Below, one piece after another: positions 36,305-49,237 of a DNA stretch of 64,000 bases (position 1 is the first letter of the stretch; the number at the start of each line of letters is the position of its first letter). The stretch lies in the NCBI GenBank assembly GCA_019914945.1, contig CM034099.1:15737923-15801922 (forward strand). Reading direction: 5' to 3'. Under the pieces are notes generated by a model. That model did not search any database. It saw only the letters and a list, made by a program, of their open reading frames with translations, and was not told where the DNA came from. Source of the DNA: Typha latifolia. Taxonomy: Eukaryota > Streptophyta > Magnoliopsida > Poales > Typhaceae. A program made the translations under genes and the position numbers.

Positions 36305-37780
36305 CGTTGCTTAAGAATACCAATGGTAGAAATCTCCAATTAAAGAGGAAACGGCCTCGGACTGGGAGATTTCGATCGAGATGGGGAGAGGGAGAGGGAG
36401 AGGAAGCGGGAATTGGGAGAAGGGAGTAGGGAATGGAAATTTTAAGAGGGTATTAATTAGATGGAAAACAGTTAAGAGGATGAGATTAGAATTATTAATC
36501 TTGTTCAGCGGATCTTTTTTTTTTTTCGTTTTTGTGATCGGAAGGTCTAGGAGAGGACACATGTATGGTCTGGAGAGAACTTGAAGACCAGTGTCTCGGA
36601 TTGCCACACTGGAGTCTAAGATTAGCGTGCTAAAATTTAGGACAAAGTCGGCGCCTCGGGAGACGACAGGAGAGGTATGAGGGAGGAGGGAGGAGGGATG
36701 AGGGATGAGGTCGTTATTTCCGCGTACAGGACGCGTCGTCTTCGCCTCGTTTCCGCCGCGCTAGGTGGAAGATTGTTTGCACGCTCGACTGCAGGAATTA
36801 CAACTTATAAAGGATTGTGAATGGCTCTGCGAACCAGCTAATATTTTATTTGTAAACGTTCAGTTGTTGTGGAGCTAATTAAATTAAAAGTGAATGAATG
36901 TTCTTTCCTTTGGAAAAGTACAATTCCCATGGCCACCGTAGAATAGAGGTGGAGAGACGGACTCCTCTTTTACTCGGTCCAGATTTGGTTCAGAAAGACT
37001 ACGTGCCAGCGGAGGATCAAGTCGTTGATTGCTGCTGAGTGTCTTTAGGCTTTGTGAGCGCTTTGTGTGGCTCATTTATATCGGGAAAGGAATAAGGTGG
37101 CAGACTGCGCTGCCAACCAAAGGTAAATTCACGTCAGGATTTCGATCGATCAGGCCAGCTAAAGAGCTCCCCGCTGACCTATGTAATCCCCTCAATTTTG
37201 AGGGCTTCGGCTATGGCTAATCAAATTATTTAATTTAAGTGGGTACAGATTTCTTTCTCTAGAAAAAAGTACAATTTATATTAAATAAAGGATAAAATTG
37301 TACTTACACTCTTTAAATTATATCTGATTTAAAAGAAAAAAAGAAATAGTTACTCACAAAGGCTTTTGCTTTAAAAACTAGAGATATATTTCAGATTATA
37401 TTTTCTCCCTTATATTTTCATTACAAAACTTGAGATATATTTTAGGTTACACTTTCTTCCCATTTTATGCTTCTATTGCAAATTATCTATGTTTTGTTAT
37501 TTTTTTGACAGATTTGCTCGCTCTTTATCTTTTAAAAGTTTCTAACAACTTTGCTTTTTCATTTAATGAGATACAGTGAAATGATATGACATGTTCCAAA
37601 TTTATACATAAAATATAAATTAGTTTAGAGAGAAACTCTTTCTTATTAGATGAGATTGAGTGTGAGAGAAGAGTTATGACCTCTTTTTTTAGCTCTTCCT
37701 CATCATTCTCGTCCTGCTCACTTTTTTGCGGTGCAACTTTTGAAGTCTTCGTTCATCTCCCTACTACAATAGCGTCAAGA
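36305..37780. other. 5' flank of the DUF789 gene and spacer
   Basis: 36340-36460 is purine-rich on the plus strand (a CT-rich leader for the minus gene), and a T9 run lies near 36512-36526. Beyond about 36800 the sequence becomes AT-rich. No further gene is recognised. Confidence 0.5.
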
Positions 37781-38480
37781 TCTTTCTAATATGAACTCCA
37801 ATTGATATTATTTTACATGCATCGAAAAACTTAGCTTTATCTCTAATGAATATCTTCAAGTTCAATTCTTTAAATAATAAAATTAAATATATTTTAATTT
37901 TTTATTCATATCTTTGTTATAAGAACTCTAATTAATATAAATTTATATGCATTGAAAAGCTTATTTAATTTTCTACAATTTCTATCTCTAATAAATATCA
38001 CTAAATGTGATCATTTCAAGGGCTTAAAAGTTATTTAAATATTATAATTTAAAAAAATATAGAATTACGTTTGGTCTACTAACATGTTATGTTGGCTTAC
38101 ATTGGTCTCTCGTAGACCAAATTAATTCTTTTTTTAATTATAATATTTAAATAAATTATAATTATTAAAGTTATCAAATTTTAAAAATGCTCATTAGAGA
38201 TAAAGTTATTAATGACTAATAAAATTTCCAACACATATAAAATATCATCAATCCGAGTTCATATGAAAAAGATACGAGCAAAAGAGTGAATAAATCTATT
38301 TCGTTCGTATCTTTCTCATATAAACTTCAATCGACTTGAAAATTTTATTTAATTTTCTAAAACTTCATCTCTAATAAGTATTTTCAAATTCAATTTTTTA
38401 AATAATAAAATTAATTTTTATTTTACTTTTTTTATCTATATCTTTATCATAAGAACTCCGATTGGTATATAGCTCATTCA
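37780..38480. repeat. foldback (long inverted) repeat with direct-repeat flanks
   Basis: The left arm (about 37905-38080, ending 'tttggtctac') is the imperfect reverse complement of the right arm (about 38112-38285, starting 'gtagaccaaa'), around a loop of about 30 bases. Outside the arms, further units 'atcttt.t.ataagaactc.aatt...' recur at 37785 and 38310-38470. It is probably a foldback MITE and its fragments. No ORF. Confidence 0.6.
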
Positions 38481-38706
38481 TGTGTCCAATTAAAAACACA
38501 CAATACATAAAATTTGAATGACTTTGGAAATGGAAAGATGAAAACTTTTCATATTTTTCCCACCTAGGTGTTTTCCCCTCTTCTTGCTGCCCTTCTTCTT
38601 CTTCTCGGCCTTTCTCTTTGCCGCCTTCGAGGACCGCTATGCCTCCTTTCTTAACTTGGTCTCTTGTTCACCTCCCCTCTCCACCAGCCTTATCCTTAGC
38701 TTCCAA

Positions 38707-39580
38707 ATGGACACCTCTGAAGAGGAGCTCCTTAGAAGCTTCTCGACCCTATTAAAATACTCTTTCATAGATGCCACCATCTCGCTTAGCAGTGAGCACA
38801 TAATCAAGACAAGGAACCTGAATCTATGTCTGATAGGAAAAATGATTTCTAACCGTCCTTTCAACGTTGGTGGTCTCAAGAATGCGCTAACAAAAGCATG
38901 GAATATTGAAGGATCCATAGCCATTATAGAAGCGGGGAAGAATGGTTTCCTCATCAAGTTTGAACTCCTAATTGACAAATGGAGTATATAGTACAGAGCC
39001 CCTTGGTCCTTCAATAGGAATATGTTTGTATTAAATGAGTTTAAACCTAATCTCCTAACCGAGAAATGGACTTTCAAGTATAGCGAACTCTAGGTGCAAT
39101 TCCATGGGTTCTTGATAGAATATCTCTCGATCATAGTGGCTATGGTTGTAGAATCTGCAATAGATTCGCTAATAGAGCCTTTCTCTTGATGCTACGAAGT
39201 GGACCAAATACATTCGAGCTATAGTCTCAGTGAACATCACTACTCCACTCAAAATCTCTCACTTAATCACCCTTGTGGATGGGAGCCCCTATGAAGTGAA
39301 GGTTCTTTATGAACGACTCCCTCATTTCTATGAAAGGATCGACCATGAACTGGCCGAATGTTTTGTAAGAGGTGATCTTGAATCTAAGGTCACCAATGAT
39401 TATCCCACCCAAACGAGGAGCAAGCTAATGACATTGTTGAGGCTAATATTTACCAATCTAGCCGCCCCTTCCTACTCGCTCGAAGTTATGGTTAAGTCTA
39501 AGGCTGGCATAGTTCAAAGCTCAAAGTTGGGCCACTATGTCCCGCCCTGGAGAAGGAAGATGTGGTATAGAGCCTAGTCG
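38707..39580 (+). pseudogene. DUF4283 / zinc-knuckle protein of LINE type, degenerate
   Basis: The frame from 38707 (MDTSEEELLRSF) reads 'LCLIGKMISNRPFNVGGLKN', 'TKAWNIEGSIAIIEAGKNGF' and 'LIKFELLIDKWSI', stop. It continues as 'YRAPWSFNRNMFVLNEFKP' and 'WVQFHGFLIEYL'. This is the order of the plant DUF4283 domain found in LINE ORF1 and related mobile-element proteins. In another frame (39230 on) 'LVDGSPYEVKVLYERLPHFY' corresponds to the following zf-CCHC_4 region, but its first Cys is Tyr and the others are lost. Several stops and a frameshift lie between the parts. It is a dead copy. No reverse transcriptase follows. Confidence 0.7.
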
Positions 39581-39599
39581 ACCATCGCAAGTTTTATTA

Positions 39600-41517
39600 G
39601 TTGTAGGTGAGCTGTCGAGCATTATGGAGAAGTTGACTAACAACGCCTCGCCTTGTCACATCCTAGTTGCTGTAAACAAGACTGCAACATCTATTCAACC
39701 TTCAACTAGAGCCTATGTGTTGCTCTGATGTAGCATAGGTGCGCTTGCCAACATCATGAGCGAATGTGGAAGAGCTAAAATTGGTCTTAGTCCTCATCGA
39801 CCAAATCAATCACATCAAATTTAAGGGTTTTCTAGCTCCCCCTATCCACCCAAGCTAACCCTAAGACCTCCAACATCTATCTCTACTGAAGATCTTACCC
39901 CCATGTAGCCCAGTGATGTAGCACAAAAATAGGCTATACAAAAACATCACCATAGCTCCTCCTGCTCCACCACATATCTTGTAAGCTAAAACTAAAACTC
40001 CAGACATACCCTACACCCCTCTGGAAGACAAACCAACTATGTTGAAAATTGAATGCAAACCTTTAGTCATAGAGTTATTTTGTTTAATTAACTTTTCATA
40101 TCACCTATTTCCCTTTAAAATCAACATATTTTTTACTTTTTCACATCATATTAAAAATAATAATTACACATTACTCTAGTTCATAATTAAATACCACATT
40201 TTTTTTTAGTCCAATTCAAGGTACCTAAATCATGATTAATAAAGGGAGCCTACTAGCCACATTTAGGATTTAAACTCAAACTAAACAATGGGGGCATTTT
40301 TTTTCAAATAATGATAGAAGAGATACCTCTGTCAAATAAAATCAAAATAATTCTTCAAAGATTGTTCATGAAGTCAGCAGGAAAATCAAAATAACTCTTC
40401 ACGATTCAAGCATGATACTATTCGTTCGTTGATTTTTGTTCTCAGAGTACTTAATACAATTCTTCGAACTCCTAGCAACTAAAAAACTCTCTAGCTTTCC
40501 AGTTAGAACCACATCCTATAAAATATGTCTCACTCTTAAACTTAGTCATGAATCTTTATAAAGTCTGTGCATATACTCATACAAAGATTCTACACATTTT
40601 AGTGCTTTATGCATATATTTATAAAAAGATTCTACACATTGAAAATATCTTTTTATACATTACATAAAAAAATTATATAAAACCTGCTTCAATTGAAAAC
40701 TCATTACTTGTTGACCCAGGCTCTCAGAATTTATTGCCACACGTTTTCAAGAGATTAGTAATTCAATCTCATGCTCCATGTCCCAAACCATTAAGCCTAT
40801 ATTTGACAAGCACAACCACCCCAACCTTCACACAACTGCTATATCTATCTTCTGCACAAATAGCCATCCATTAAATACTTGCCTAAAAGAATTGAAGTAC
40901 CCACCAAACTAGGGTTTTACAGGCCAAGACATACATGCATAACATAACTAACTCAATCAAATCAAGCCATCAATATTCGAAACTAAAAATGCTATGCCTA
41001 GAAACACACTGTAGACATTTTTGACGTGGCATCATCTCATACATTCATAGAATATATTTATAAAATATTTGTAGATATAACATTATTCATTTTAAACGGC
41101 ACTCAATTGTTTAACTTGAATATCTCAAACTGTTGGGATACGTTTTCATAGTTGTAAAAACATAATTTACTGGCAATTTTAATTGCAAAAAAAAAAATTG
41201 TACATATTATGTACATGTAGACATAGTATGTCCTCGCCATCATGCCTGGTTGCCAAGAGAATTACCATCCATAATAACTTCATGGGAGCCCACAGCATTG
41301 ATCATCGGCATGGCTACTGCTTACTGCTCGTGACTGTTATCGCATCGTTGAAGTTGATAATTAATTACGCATTCAATGTTTCAAACCACTCCTATGAGAA
41401 GTTCTTTGCCAAGTTCCAAAACTAGTCAGAATCTCCATCCAAGTCTAGCTAGAAATTAGATCCAAGGAAATTAAACGATGCAACTCCCCAGTTATGGCTC
41501 TACATCTCCAGTCTCCC
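39600..41517. other. spacer between the DUF4283 relic and the nsLTP gene
   Basis: 39600-39960 continues coding-like but broken sequence of the DUF4283 relic. From 39960 on it is AT-rich, with no gene seen. A plus-strand frame at 41183-41425 shows no recognisable domain. Confidence 0.45.
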
Positions 41518-41525
41518 TATAAATA
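41518..41525 (+). promoter_or_regulatory. TATA box of the nsLTP gene
   Basis: TATAAATA in the context CTCCCTATAAATAAAGC, 53 bases before the ATG. This gives a leader of roughly 20-30 bases. Confidence 0.75.
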
Positions 41526-41577
41526 AAGCAATACTCCAAATCCTCCCTCACTCACACCCTCTTCATTAGGAATTATA

Positions 41578-41862
41578 ATGAAGACCTCATTCCTCTCCTT
41601 GGTCGCCACTGTCATCTTCCTCCTCGGCCTTATCCTGGCTCCGACGGCGAAGGCGGTGACGTGTGATCCCAGTGAGCTGTCCTCGTGTTTCGGGGCCATC
41701 CTGTACTCGGCTCCGGTGACGGCCGAATGCTGCGCCGAGCTCAAGGCGCAGCAGCCGTGCTTCTGCCAGTACGCGAGAGACCCTAACTTGGGAGGCTACA
41801 TCTCCAGTGCTAACGCCCAGAGGGTGGTGCAGCAGTGTGGAGTGAAGGCACCCAGGTGCTGA
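41578..41862 (+). CDS. type-2 non-specific lipid-transfer protein precursor
   Basis: 94 residues. Residues 1-26 form a secretory signal peptide, cleaved near AKA|VTC. The mature part has the eight-cysteine pattern C-X7-C-X13-CC-X8-C-X-C-X23-C-X6-C, exactly that of the 7-kDa type-2 nsLTP family. Its CXC centre is Phe (CFC), as expected for this class. These small secreted proteins have four disulfides and a hydrophobic cavity that binds lipids. They are linked to cutin/suberin deposition and defence in the apoplast. The gene is intronless, as usual, GC-rich, with a TATA box 53 bases upstream and AATAAA at 41981. The start is the only Met before the signal peptide. Confidence 0.95.
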   Translation: MKTSFLSLVATVIFLLGLILAPTAKAVTCDPSELSSCFGAILYSAPVTAECCAELKAQQPCFCQYARDPNLGGYISSANAQRVVQQCGVKAPRC

Positions 41863-41980
41863 AGCAGGATTGATGAGGATGAGGCAAACATAATATGGAA
41901 ATAAAGTTACTAGAAAGCAACTATAGGGTTGCATGGTGATACTTGTGTCTCCTTTTATATGTGTGTGTTGAACTTTCTTG

Positions 41981-41986
41981 AATAAA
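41981..41986 (+). terminator. polyadenylation signal of the nsLTP gene
   Basis: AATAAA, 119 bases past the stop codon, in an AT-rich 3' region. Confidence 0.6.
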
Positions 41987-42190
41987 ATCAAACGGTTTGT
42001 CTGTTAAAGTAGATATTTGCGTCCAGTGAACTCTTATCCATGATAAACGGTTATATTGATGGAAAAGTAATGCAGTGAACTTTGGATGTTGTTAGTAGTT
42101 CGTCGGGTTCTCAATTCGAAATCTTTGAGATTAGAACTTTGGGGGGATTCTAAATTGATCTAAGCAGGAGTTATAAAATATATCAGCAGC

Positions 42191-42294
42191 TAAGGGTGGT
42201 AAGTCTTTAACTTGAGGCAATAACTTGAAACAAACTTAATTAATAAATGGGTTATATTTGTCTTATCCTAACTTGACCCAATTGCCACCCCTAC
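42191..42294. mobile_element. short hAT-like MITE
   Basis: Left end TAAGGGTGGTAAGT, and right end, inverted, TAGGGGTGGCAATTGGGTC. It is only about 104 bp. The 8-bp flanks share only the last three or four bases, so the target duplication is weak. Confidence 0.4.
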
Positions 42295-44910
42295 CTATAG
42301 CTTATCTCAAGAGCAAGTGGAGTGAAATGGTCCTCAATAGTAATTAAAATTGACAAAATTAACGTCCTCCTATCTCAACAACCAGCATTAAGTGTGGTTA
42401 TTTAAGCTAGAAACAAAGGGGAGGCTAAACTAGCAGTGGCTTGTATTAGGCTCACCAGATGAGGGATTATAAACAAAGACCAGCTGAAGTTTTTAAGATT
42501 AGTGAAGATCTTCTTCATAGGAAACTCAATAAAATTGCTTAACAGATGAGGAAATTTAACTCAATTCGGACTTGTTAGAACAGGCAGGATTGACTTATTC
42601 TGAGCATGATTTGAACCTAGCTCGATCGATTCAAGTGGCGCCTATGTTAAACCAACTCAGTTTGGAGAGAAACTGATTCATCAGACATGCCATATATTTG
42701 ATACACAATGAGGCCAAATTATGAACCCTCAAATGTCAAGTATAGCTCTTCCAATTTAAGTAGACTTTATGGATTAAAACTTACCACTAACAATCACAAA
42801 GATATGTACGTTGCTCATCAACTTAGAACTAGTAGAGGATGATGCCATGAACACAAAAATACAACCATCATAAGATTGAGACGCTACCACTGATGAACCA
42901 AAGCGGTTGAAAATTTTTATGGCTAGTAAGTATATTGATGGGCAAGTTATGGAAAAGTATGAAACTAAAATTCGGATACAGAAGCCCAGAAACAGAAAAC
43001 ATCCCCTATATGAACAATAAATGAACAAATGAAAGCAATAGCTAAGAATTATGGCAATTATAAGATGGGAGGTTGTTACAGGCAGAGTTAATGACCTCAA
43101 ACTTGCTTCTATAACCTCACGATTTCGTAAGAGTTGTAAGTAGCTATTATTCATCATGGAGTACATGAATGCAATTAGAGCTAAAAGAAGCACAATTCTC
43201 ATCTCCTGTAAGGTTTCAAATCATTTCTAAGCACTTCCATAAGGAAAATCTAGTAAACACAGTCACCAACAAAAGGCCTATTGTGAATTACATAGGACAA
43301 GTTTGAAACCCCGATATGAGTTAAGGAGAAACAGAGAAAGAGATCCTGCAAATCCAAAACCCTAGAACAAGTTGGTCGACTTATTTAAATAGCCAACAAC
43401 AGAATCAGGGCCAAGAGAGATTCATCATTTCACAAGGATTGCGCAATCAATTAAAAGACAATTAGAGTTCAAGTATCACAAAACCCAACCATATACATCT
43501 GATTGATACTAGTTACACCGCAATCTTATACCATAAGGTAATTCAAGTCCAATGTAGATAAGAGTATAATTTATCTTAGCAACATAAAGAATTCACTAAA
43601 TAAGCAAATGTATTTAACATCCTTAAACAAGTAACAAATATAGGCTCCAGTAAAGAAATCTTTCGATGGGTAGGATGGATTCTTAAAAGGTTGACAAACT
43701 AAACAATTTAATCCATACCACAATTATCTCTGAGGCTTCTAATTCCATTGACAAGCATTCAATCAGATCAGCCAGCTACTCAGAAAGAAGGATCAACAAA
43801 CAATTGAATCTACCAACAGTTCAGCTAATAGAATTACTTTCAAATCAATTTTAGGCAGACTTCTCATGCGCCTTACAGACAGGGTATTTTCCTCACAATA
43901 TACAAAAATAATTAGGTGACGGAGTAAGGCGTCCTGAAAAAAACATTTAGATCTCAAGAGGTTTCAATCATCAAACAACATGAAAGAGATTACAAGACTC
44001 ACGAGCTCTTTGTAACAATGTTATCACTAATGAGGGCTAATATTTAGAAGGCTAACAAGATCAAGTTGGATACCATAAGAGCTTTGTATCATGGAAAAAT
44101 GGCACTATCTATAACATTCAGTAATCGTGCCTCGCTTACCAGGAGATCTGGGGACGCATTTTACCAGATATAGTTCATCCTCGCACATAATGGTTTAATT
44201 CCTAAAATCTCTTGAAAGCTATGAAAGTCTAAAATGCTATTGTCCATCAGTCTCTGACTCAAACATTACTCTTTAATCTTCTTGATAACTTAAGAAAGTG
44301 ACATTGCTACCCAAAACCATACATTGTTTCCGTTTGTATTGAAAGATTGTCAATGAGTAATACAAGGACTTAGTGATTCCTATTTCCTTCCATATATACC
44401 TTTCAATTCTCACCTCGAGTCATAATTTTTGTGCATTCATTCCTTCAGCTAATATCCAAGTTCCTCAATGACATCCCAAGAAAGTTCTAAGTGTGAAAGA
44501 CAAGTCATTAGAAAACTAGATGGCATCTAAGTAGGTAGTATGGACCTTCTGGTGTCTCCTAAATGCCACTGAAAAACTACTACAAATAAAATGTGAAAGA
44601 AATTAAAAGAAGGCATGGACCAATTCCTACAGACTTGAAAGCAATATACACTAATCTAACAGATATACAAAAAACATTAAACAGCAATAATTTAATAAAA
44701 AACTATTTCAAAGAAAATAAACACCACCACCAATCGATCATGATAAACACCGCATGCAACAATTATCTAACCAGTTATACGATAAAACAAAAACATGTAG
44801 TCTTAGCACTAAATTGATCCAAAATTTTAATTTTTCCGCACATAGAAAGGGATTGTCTAATCCAAAACATAGAACACAAGATAAAACCAAGACAAGGATA
44901 TAGAGACCAA
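42295..44910. other. spacer downstream of RPL26, no gene seen
   Basis: AT-rich sequence with only scattered short frames on both strands. None shows a domain or clear coding bias. Confidence 0.5.
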
Positions 44911-45366
44911 TCAATCAATCTCCTGGAGCGACGGCGCAGCGCCTGCAGCGACCTCGTCGGCGGAAAACTTCCCCTTGGCCTTGTCGGCGGCTCGGCCACG
45001 CGCCTTGCGGTCGAGAAGCGCCTTGCGATCCTTGTCGAGCTTGAGCTTGGTGATGACTACCTTGGAGGGGTTGATCCCAACGTTGACGGTAGAGCCGTTG
45101 ACCTTCTCCCGAGTGATGCGCTCGATGTGGATGACCCACTTCCGGCGGTAGACCTGGACCACCTTGCCCTCCCGGCCCTTGAAGGTCCCGCGCACCACCT
45201 GGACCTCGTCGTCCTTGCGGACGGGGACAGATCGGACATTGTACTTGGTGCGGAGCTCGGTGGAAAGTGGGGCGCTCATTAGCACGCGGCGCACGCTCGA
45301 CGGAGCGGTGAAGTGCGCCTTGCGGCACTTGCGCCGGGAGCTCGAGACGCGTGGGTTGTACTTCAT
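44911..45366 (-). CDS. RPL26: large-subunit ribosomal protein L26 (uL24)
   Basis: A 151-residue protein starting [20 protein letters not shown], with the eukaryotic L26 core [19 protein letters not shown]. The KOW motif region runs from about residue 51 to 78 ([20 protein letters not shown]). It is followed by '[20 protein letters not shown]' and '[20 protein letters not shown]'. The acidic/Ala tail is typical of plant copies. It binds 25S/5.8S rRNA near the polypeptide exit tunnel of the cytosolic 60S subunit. It is intronless and full length, with no defect. The leader has telo-box sequences and a TATA box. A retro-copy is possible but unlikely, given intact promoter-like motifs. Confidence 0.97.
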   Translation of the reverse strand: MKYNPRVSSSRRKCRKAHFTAPSSVRRVLMSAPLSTELRTKYNVRSVPVRKDDEVQVVRGTFKGREGKVVQVYRRKWVIHIERITREKVNGSTVNVGINPSKVVITKLKLDKDRKALLDRKARGRAADKAKGKFSADEVAAGAAPSLQEID

Positions 45367-45379
45367 GGTGGATCTAGGA

Positions 45380-45387
45380 TTAGGGTT
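45380..45387 (-). promoter_or_regulatory. telo-box in the RPL26 leader
   Basis: AACCCTAA on the minus strand, beside ACCCCTAACC, about 14 bases before the ATG. Telo-boxes are common in plant ribosomal-protein gene promoters and leaders, where they act with site II elements in growing tissue. Confidence 0.6.
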
Positions 45388-45441
45388 AGGGGTTTTGGTG
45401 GGAGAAGGAGGCGGCGGAATGGGAGAGAGGGGAGGAGATGG

Positions 45442-45449
45442 ATTATATA
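45442..45449 (-). promoter_or_regulatory. TATA box of RPL26
   Basis: TATATAAT on the minus strand, about 76 bases before the ATG, with a CT-rich leader in between. Confidence 0.55.
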
Positions 45450-45739
45450 GCGAGATGATGGCTGGAGGCTAGGGCTTTGAGGATTTGGGGTGAGAAGTTT
45501 GACGGTAATGCCCTTAGTGACTCGACGGGCATAGTGTTCATTATTTATGCACAAATCTAAGTAATTTATGAGGTTATAAATTATTTTAAAAAAAAGTGAA
45601 TTCTTTATGTTGGGTATTTCTATTAATCTATCTTTTTCAAAATTTACATTTGAGTCACATATTTTGGGCTTAATTATAAAACAAACACCAAGGAGAGATT
45701 AATATTCATATTGAATTCAAATAAAATAGTTAATACTTA

Positions 45740-46861
45740 TGCAAACAAATACAATAATTAGTTTGATGGCTGTAATAGATGATATTCCTAGTCGGAAGGT
45801 AAATATTTTGTTGGGTATTTCTAATATGAGAGAAGGCCTATTAGGCCTGATGATCAAAATTAGTAGAGCTCCGCGTAGTAGATTGGATGATAGTGTGTAT
45901 ACAAATTAGAGTAATGGTAACATTTTTATTTTTGTACTACTATGCATTAAACTTTGAGTTGCATATATATTTTATTTATTTGTATATATATAATTTGGTG
46001 CTTTGTCAATATGCTGTAGTTTTGCCGGATCTTACAGTAGTTTGCTATACACATACACATAATTAGGAATGTTTATTTTGATTATAACATAAATTTATCA
46101 TTAGAATGAATTATCACGAGTACAAAATTGTTTAAGCATTACATCATTTCTTGCCATACTATGTAGGCATGTGACCAGATGAATTTTTTTTATTAATCCA
46201 ACGGTGGATTAGTTCATTCTTTATAAGATTTTTTCTGAATTGCAAAAGTAGCTAAGTAATGAGCAATTTAATTAAAATTCTCTGCTTGAGTAACATATCT
46301 TGATAGAAGTAAAACAGTGAATCCACCTAATGTAATCTTGTATGATTGGCAGATGGATAGATGCTAATTTGAAGAGTTGCTCTTATGAAAAATAAAGTCA
46401 ATACTATTAATTATTCCGTTCATATAAGCCTCTTAATTTTGTATTCTTTTGTTGATCTATTCTCGAACCTATTGTATACATATACTGTTGTCAAAAAACT
46501 TATAAGCCATAATTTTAAATTAGATTCTAAGATATTAGTGAAGCAGAACCAATGGATCAAAATGAGTCCTCACTGTTGAAGGATGAAGGTATATGAGGTT
46601 AAGACTTAAAAAGAAATAGGTTTTCTCAGCTGAAAAGGAGAAACGGATAATGGTAAACAAATGAAACAAATGGTCTAGGATGTCTACTCATGCATAAACT
46701 TGTAATTTGCTAACTCACTAAGTACCAACTCATGAGACATCACCAGTTACATAAAAGAGAAGGTTTTATCATGAAGTCTGAAACAAAAAAAAAAACAAAG
46801 CATTTCTTATGTAAGCAGAGAGAGCTAAATATATCTTGAATTGGTATCCTCCAATGTCTCA

Positions 46862-46901
<40 letters not shown>

Positions 46902-47215
46902 TCAATACTTGTATTTTGGAACACCGATAACATATTATGTAAAAAAAAAAAATTTAAAGATGGACCATATATGTTATTGAGAAGAATAGAGTTAAGATAT
47001 AATTAAGTTGTAGCTCCTAATTTTATAGCATTTCAACACTATGAGTGCATAGGACGCGAGAAGATACGATAGTTAGTCATGCATGGAGTATTAATTAGTA
47101 ACATTCATCACTGATACATGAGGTCATGCACAAAAAATGAACATATTTAGGCATGAATTTATGATTACCAAAATTTGGAGGAAAAAATAAACGACTTTTA
47201 AACTTCATTGTTTGG
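45740..47215. repeat. paralogous block 1 (pairs with 50520-52040)
   Basis: Two segments match the second block at a nearly constant offset of about 4.8 kb. 45755-45790 ('aattagtttgatggctgtaatagatgatat') corresponds to 50533-50565. 46840-47215 ('gaattggtatcctccaatgtctcaaataat' to 'ttttaaacttcattgtttgg') corresponds to 51645-52040. The middle is too diverged to align by eye. Non-coding. Confidence 0.55.
46862..46900. repeat. (ATA)n microsatellite
   Basis: About 13 AAT/ATA units inside paralogous block 1. The partner block has only one or two units at the same place. Confidence 0.95.
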
Positions 47216-47485
47216 TGTTATCCAACTCGGCTAGTTGCTTAACCTGATCCATACTTCTAGTTCATATTTCTATAATCAAATTGCTTAACCTGATTCACCC
47301 CATATAAATTAATTTAATTAAATTGTAATGTTCATCTCGTGTTTAGGCCATATTTGGGTTGTATTTAAGTTTACATACTAAAGTCGTTTTTTAATTAGAT
47401 TAAATTTGAATGTGGTCACACTAGTTATTTTTGAAGAATTTTATAGCATATGTGAATTTGTTTTTAAGTTAACAAATCTAATATG

Positions 47486-47490
47486 AGACT
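47486..47490. repeat. target-site duplication AGACT, left
   Basis: Identical to AGACT at 49238-49242 on the far side of the solo LTR. Confidence 0.8.
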
Positions 47491-49237
47491 TGTAACACCC
47501 GCCACCAAACACATGCCCCTCAGGTGGTTCTACCCACGTGACCTGCTGGTCAATACTTCAACACAATATACAAGTGAGAAGCCCACATTTTCACAAATAA
47601 AACAGATAACACAAATGCCACAACAAAGCCCAAAATACATATCCATAATAAAAGTTAACAAAGCCCACGCAGGAGCTACAACCAATATAGCTTAATTTAC
47701 ATAGATAAATTAAGAATAAGAATAAGAATAAGAAAACTTAGGCCATTTTTCGCTAGATCTGCTACGAACTCCGACTCATCCACTAATCTAAAAATATTTT
47801 CACCAGAAGGTGGTGAGCATAAAGTCCAGTAAGTTTCTACTTTTACAATCTAAAAGTAGTGCGATGAATGATGCAACAGTAAATAAATATAAATATGTGC
47901 ATCATGATCAAATCAATGCATCAGTATCTCACACGCAACATATCCATCTAATGCGCACATGCATAAGCAATCAATAACCTACCATGTAATCTATTTGAAT
48001 TATCAAGTCCTCAAACTCGATCTTACACTGAGCTTCGCCTAAAGGCCATGTCAACACTATACCACATAATATGCATTATCTCAGACTACTAAGTCTGTAA
48101 TATGGGCTCATGTAGAGCTACGCCCGTAGGCCACATCAATTTTCACACCCAACCACACACATACCCCAAAGGAGAGTAGGCCCTAGCAGTAGAATTGCTA
48201 GCCCATCACCCGACGAACAGTATGACCGAATATCCACCACCGCAGACCAGCTCATCACAAAGGTCGGTATCGCATATCGATACTACCATCTAAGGCCTCG
48301 GCTCCACGTCATCGCACCACCGTGTGAAAATCATAAATTGTCACTCACGGACGCCCTCACTCTGCGCCATCGGTACCATTAGATCTACATCATCCTACCC
48401 TTCTCTCTCTCTATCTTAAATAACCTAAAGAGTATAACTCTCGTTGATCGACAGTAAATTGCTCATCGCCCGGCGAAATAGTTGCGTGATTATCTAGGAT
48501 CAACAAACTAAGACCTTAGGCGTGGGCCATAATATATATAAGTATAAGAATATCCCCCTTCCATAACCGTGACTGGGGAGGTGTCGGGTACAATCGGGAC
48601 GCAGTAGTCACCCATTTTATGATCGTGTATGTGTGCAAGTAGCATTATATTATACAACACAAAAAGCATAATGCAACACATCATTATCATGATTTATATG
48701 CCAACATATGTTCATGCCCAATAAATATGCGCAGAATCATAATCTACGAAATCTTACCAAATAGAAAAATAATTTATCATGCATGACATAGATTTAATCT
48801 TTATATATATATATATATATATTAATTCCATTCAGTTAAACCTGTTAAACTCAATATATCATGTATATAGAGTTGTTTATTACTTGAAATGGCCTTTTTG
48901 ATATCATACATGATCCCTTTCTGAATAAAAGAGAAATCTTTTCTAACATATAACTTATGGTAACTCATACTTGTTATGGCCTTTTTGATATCATACGTGA
49001 TCCCTTTCTGAATAAAAGGAAATCTTTTTTCATATATAATTTATGGTAACACTTTAACTCCATAATCCTTCGTGAAGGGAGCTAGGACTTAGGAATCCTG
49101 AATTAACATCAACATACTAAAACAATTCATTTAATATGATAAGAAATCTTCCTCATCTAAGGGGAAAAAAACTACCAATTTGATCACATATGGATCAATT
49201 TATTTCACTTAAATTATAGATATAAAATTCACTTACA
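47491..49237 (+). mobile_element. solo LTR, gypsy-type
   Basis: Begins TGTAACACCCGCC and ends TTCACTTACA. It is flanked by a perfect 5-bp duplication AGACT, and no internal gag-pol is present. Length 1,747 bp. The region 48180-48380 ('cgaacagtatgaccgaatatcc') is distantly similar to copies 1 and 2 at 12-20 kb, so it is a related family. It holds an 87-bp direct duplication (48877-49050). It arose by LTR-LTR recombination, by inference. Confidence 0.8.
48877..49050. repeat. 87-bp tandem duplication inside the solo LTR
   Basis: 'tggcctttttgatatcata(c)atgatcc...' appears at 48890 and again at 48977, nearly identical, followed each time by 'gaataaaag...aaatctttt...tatggtaac'. Confidence 0.85.

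Noticed and set aside
42774..43202. 142-residue minus frame
   Set aside because: Hydrophobic AT-rich translation without domain, promoter or splice context.
44911..45472. Alternative frames over RPL26 on both strands
   Set aside because: GC-rich shadows. Only the 151-residue frame matches a protein family.
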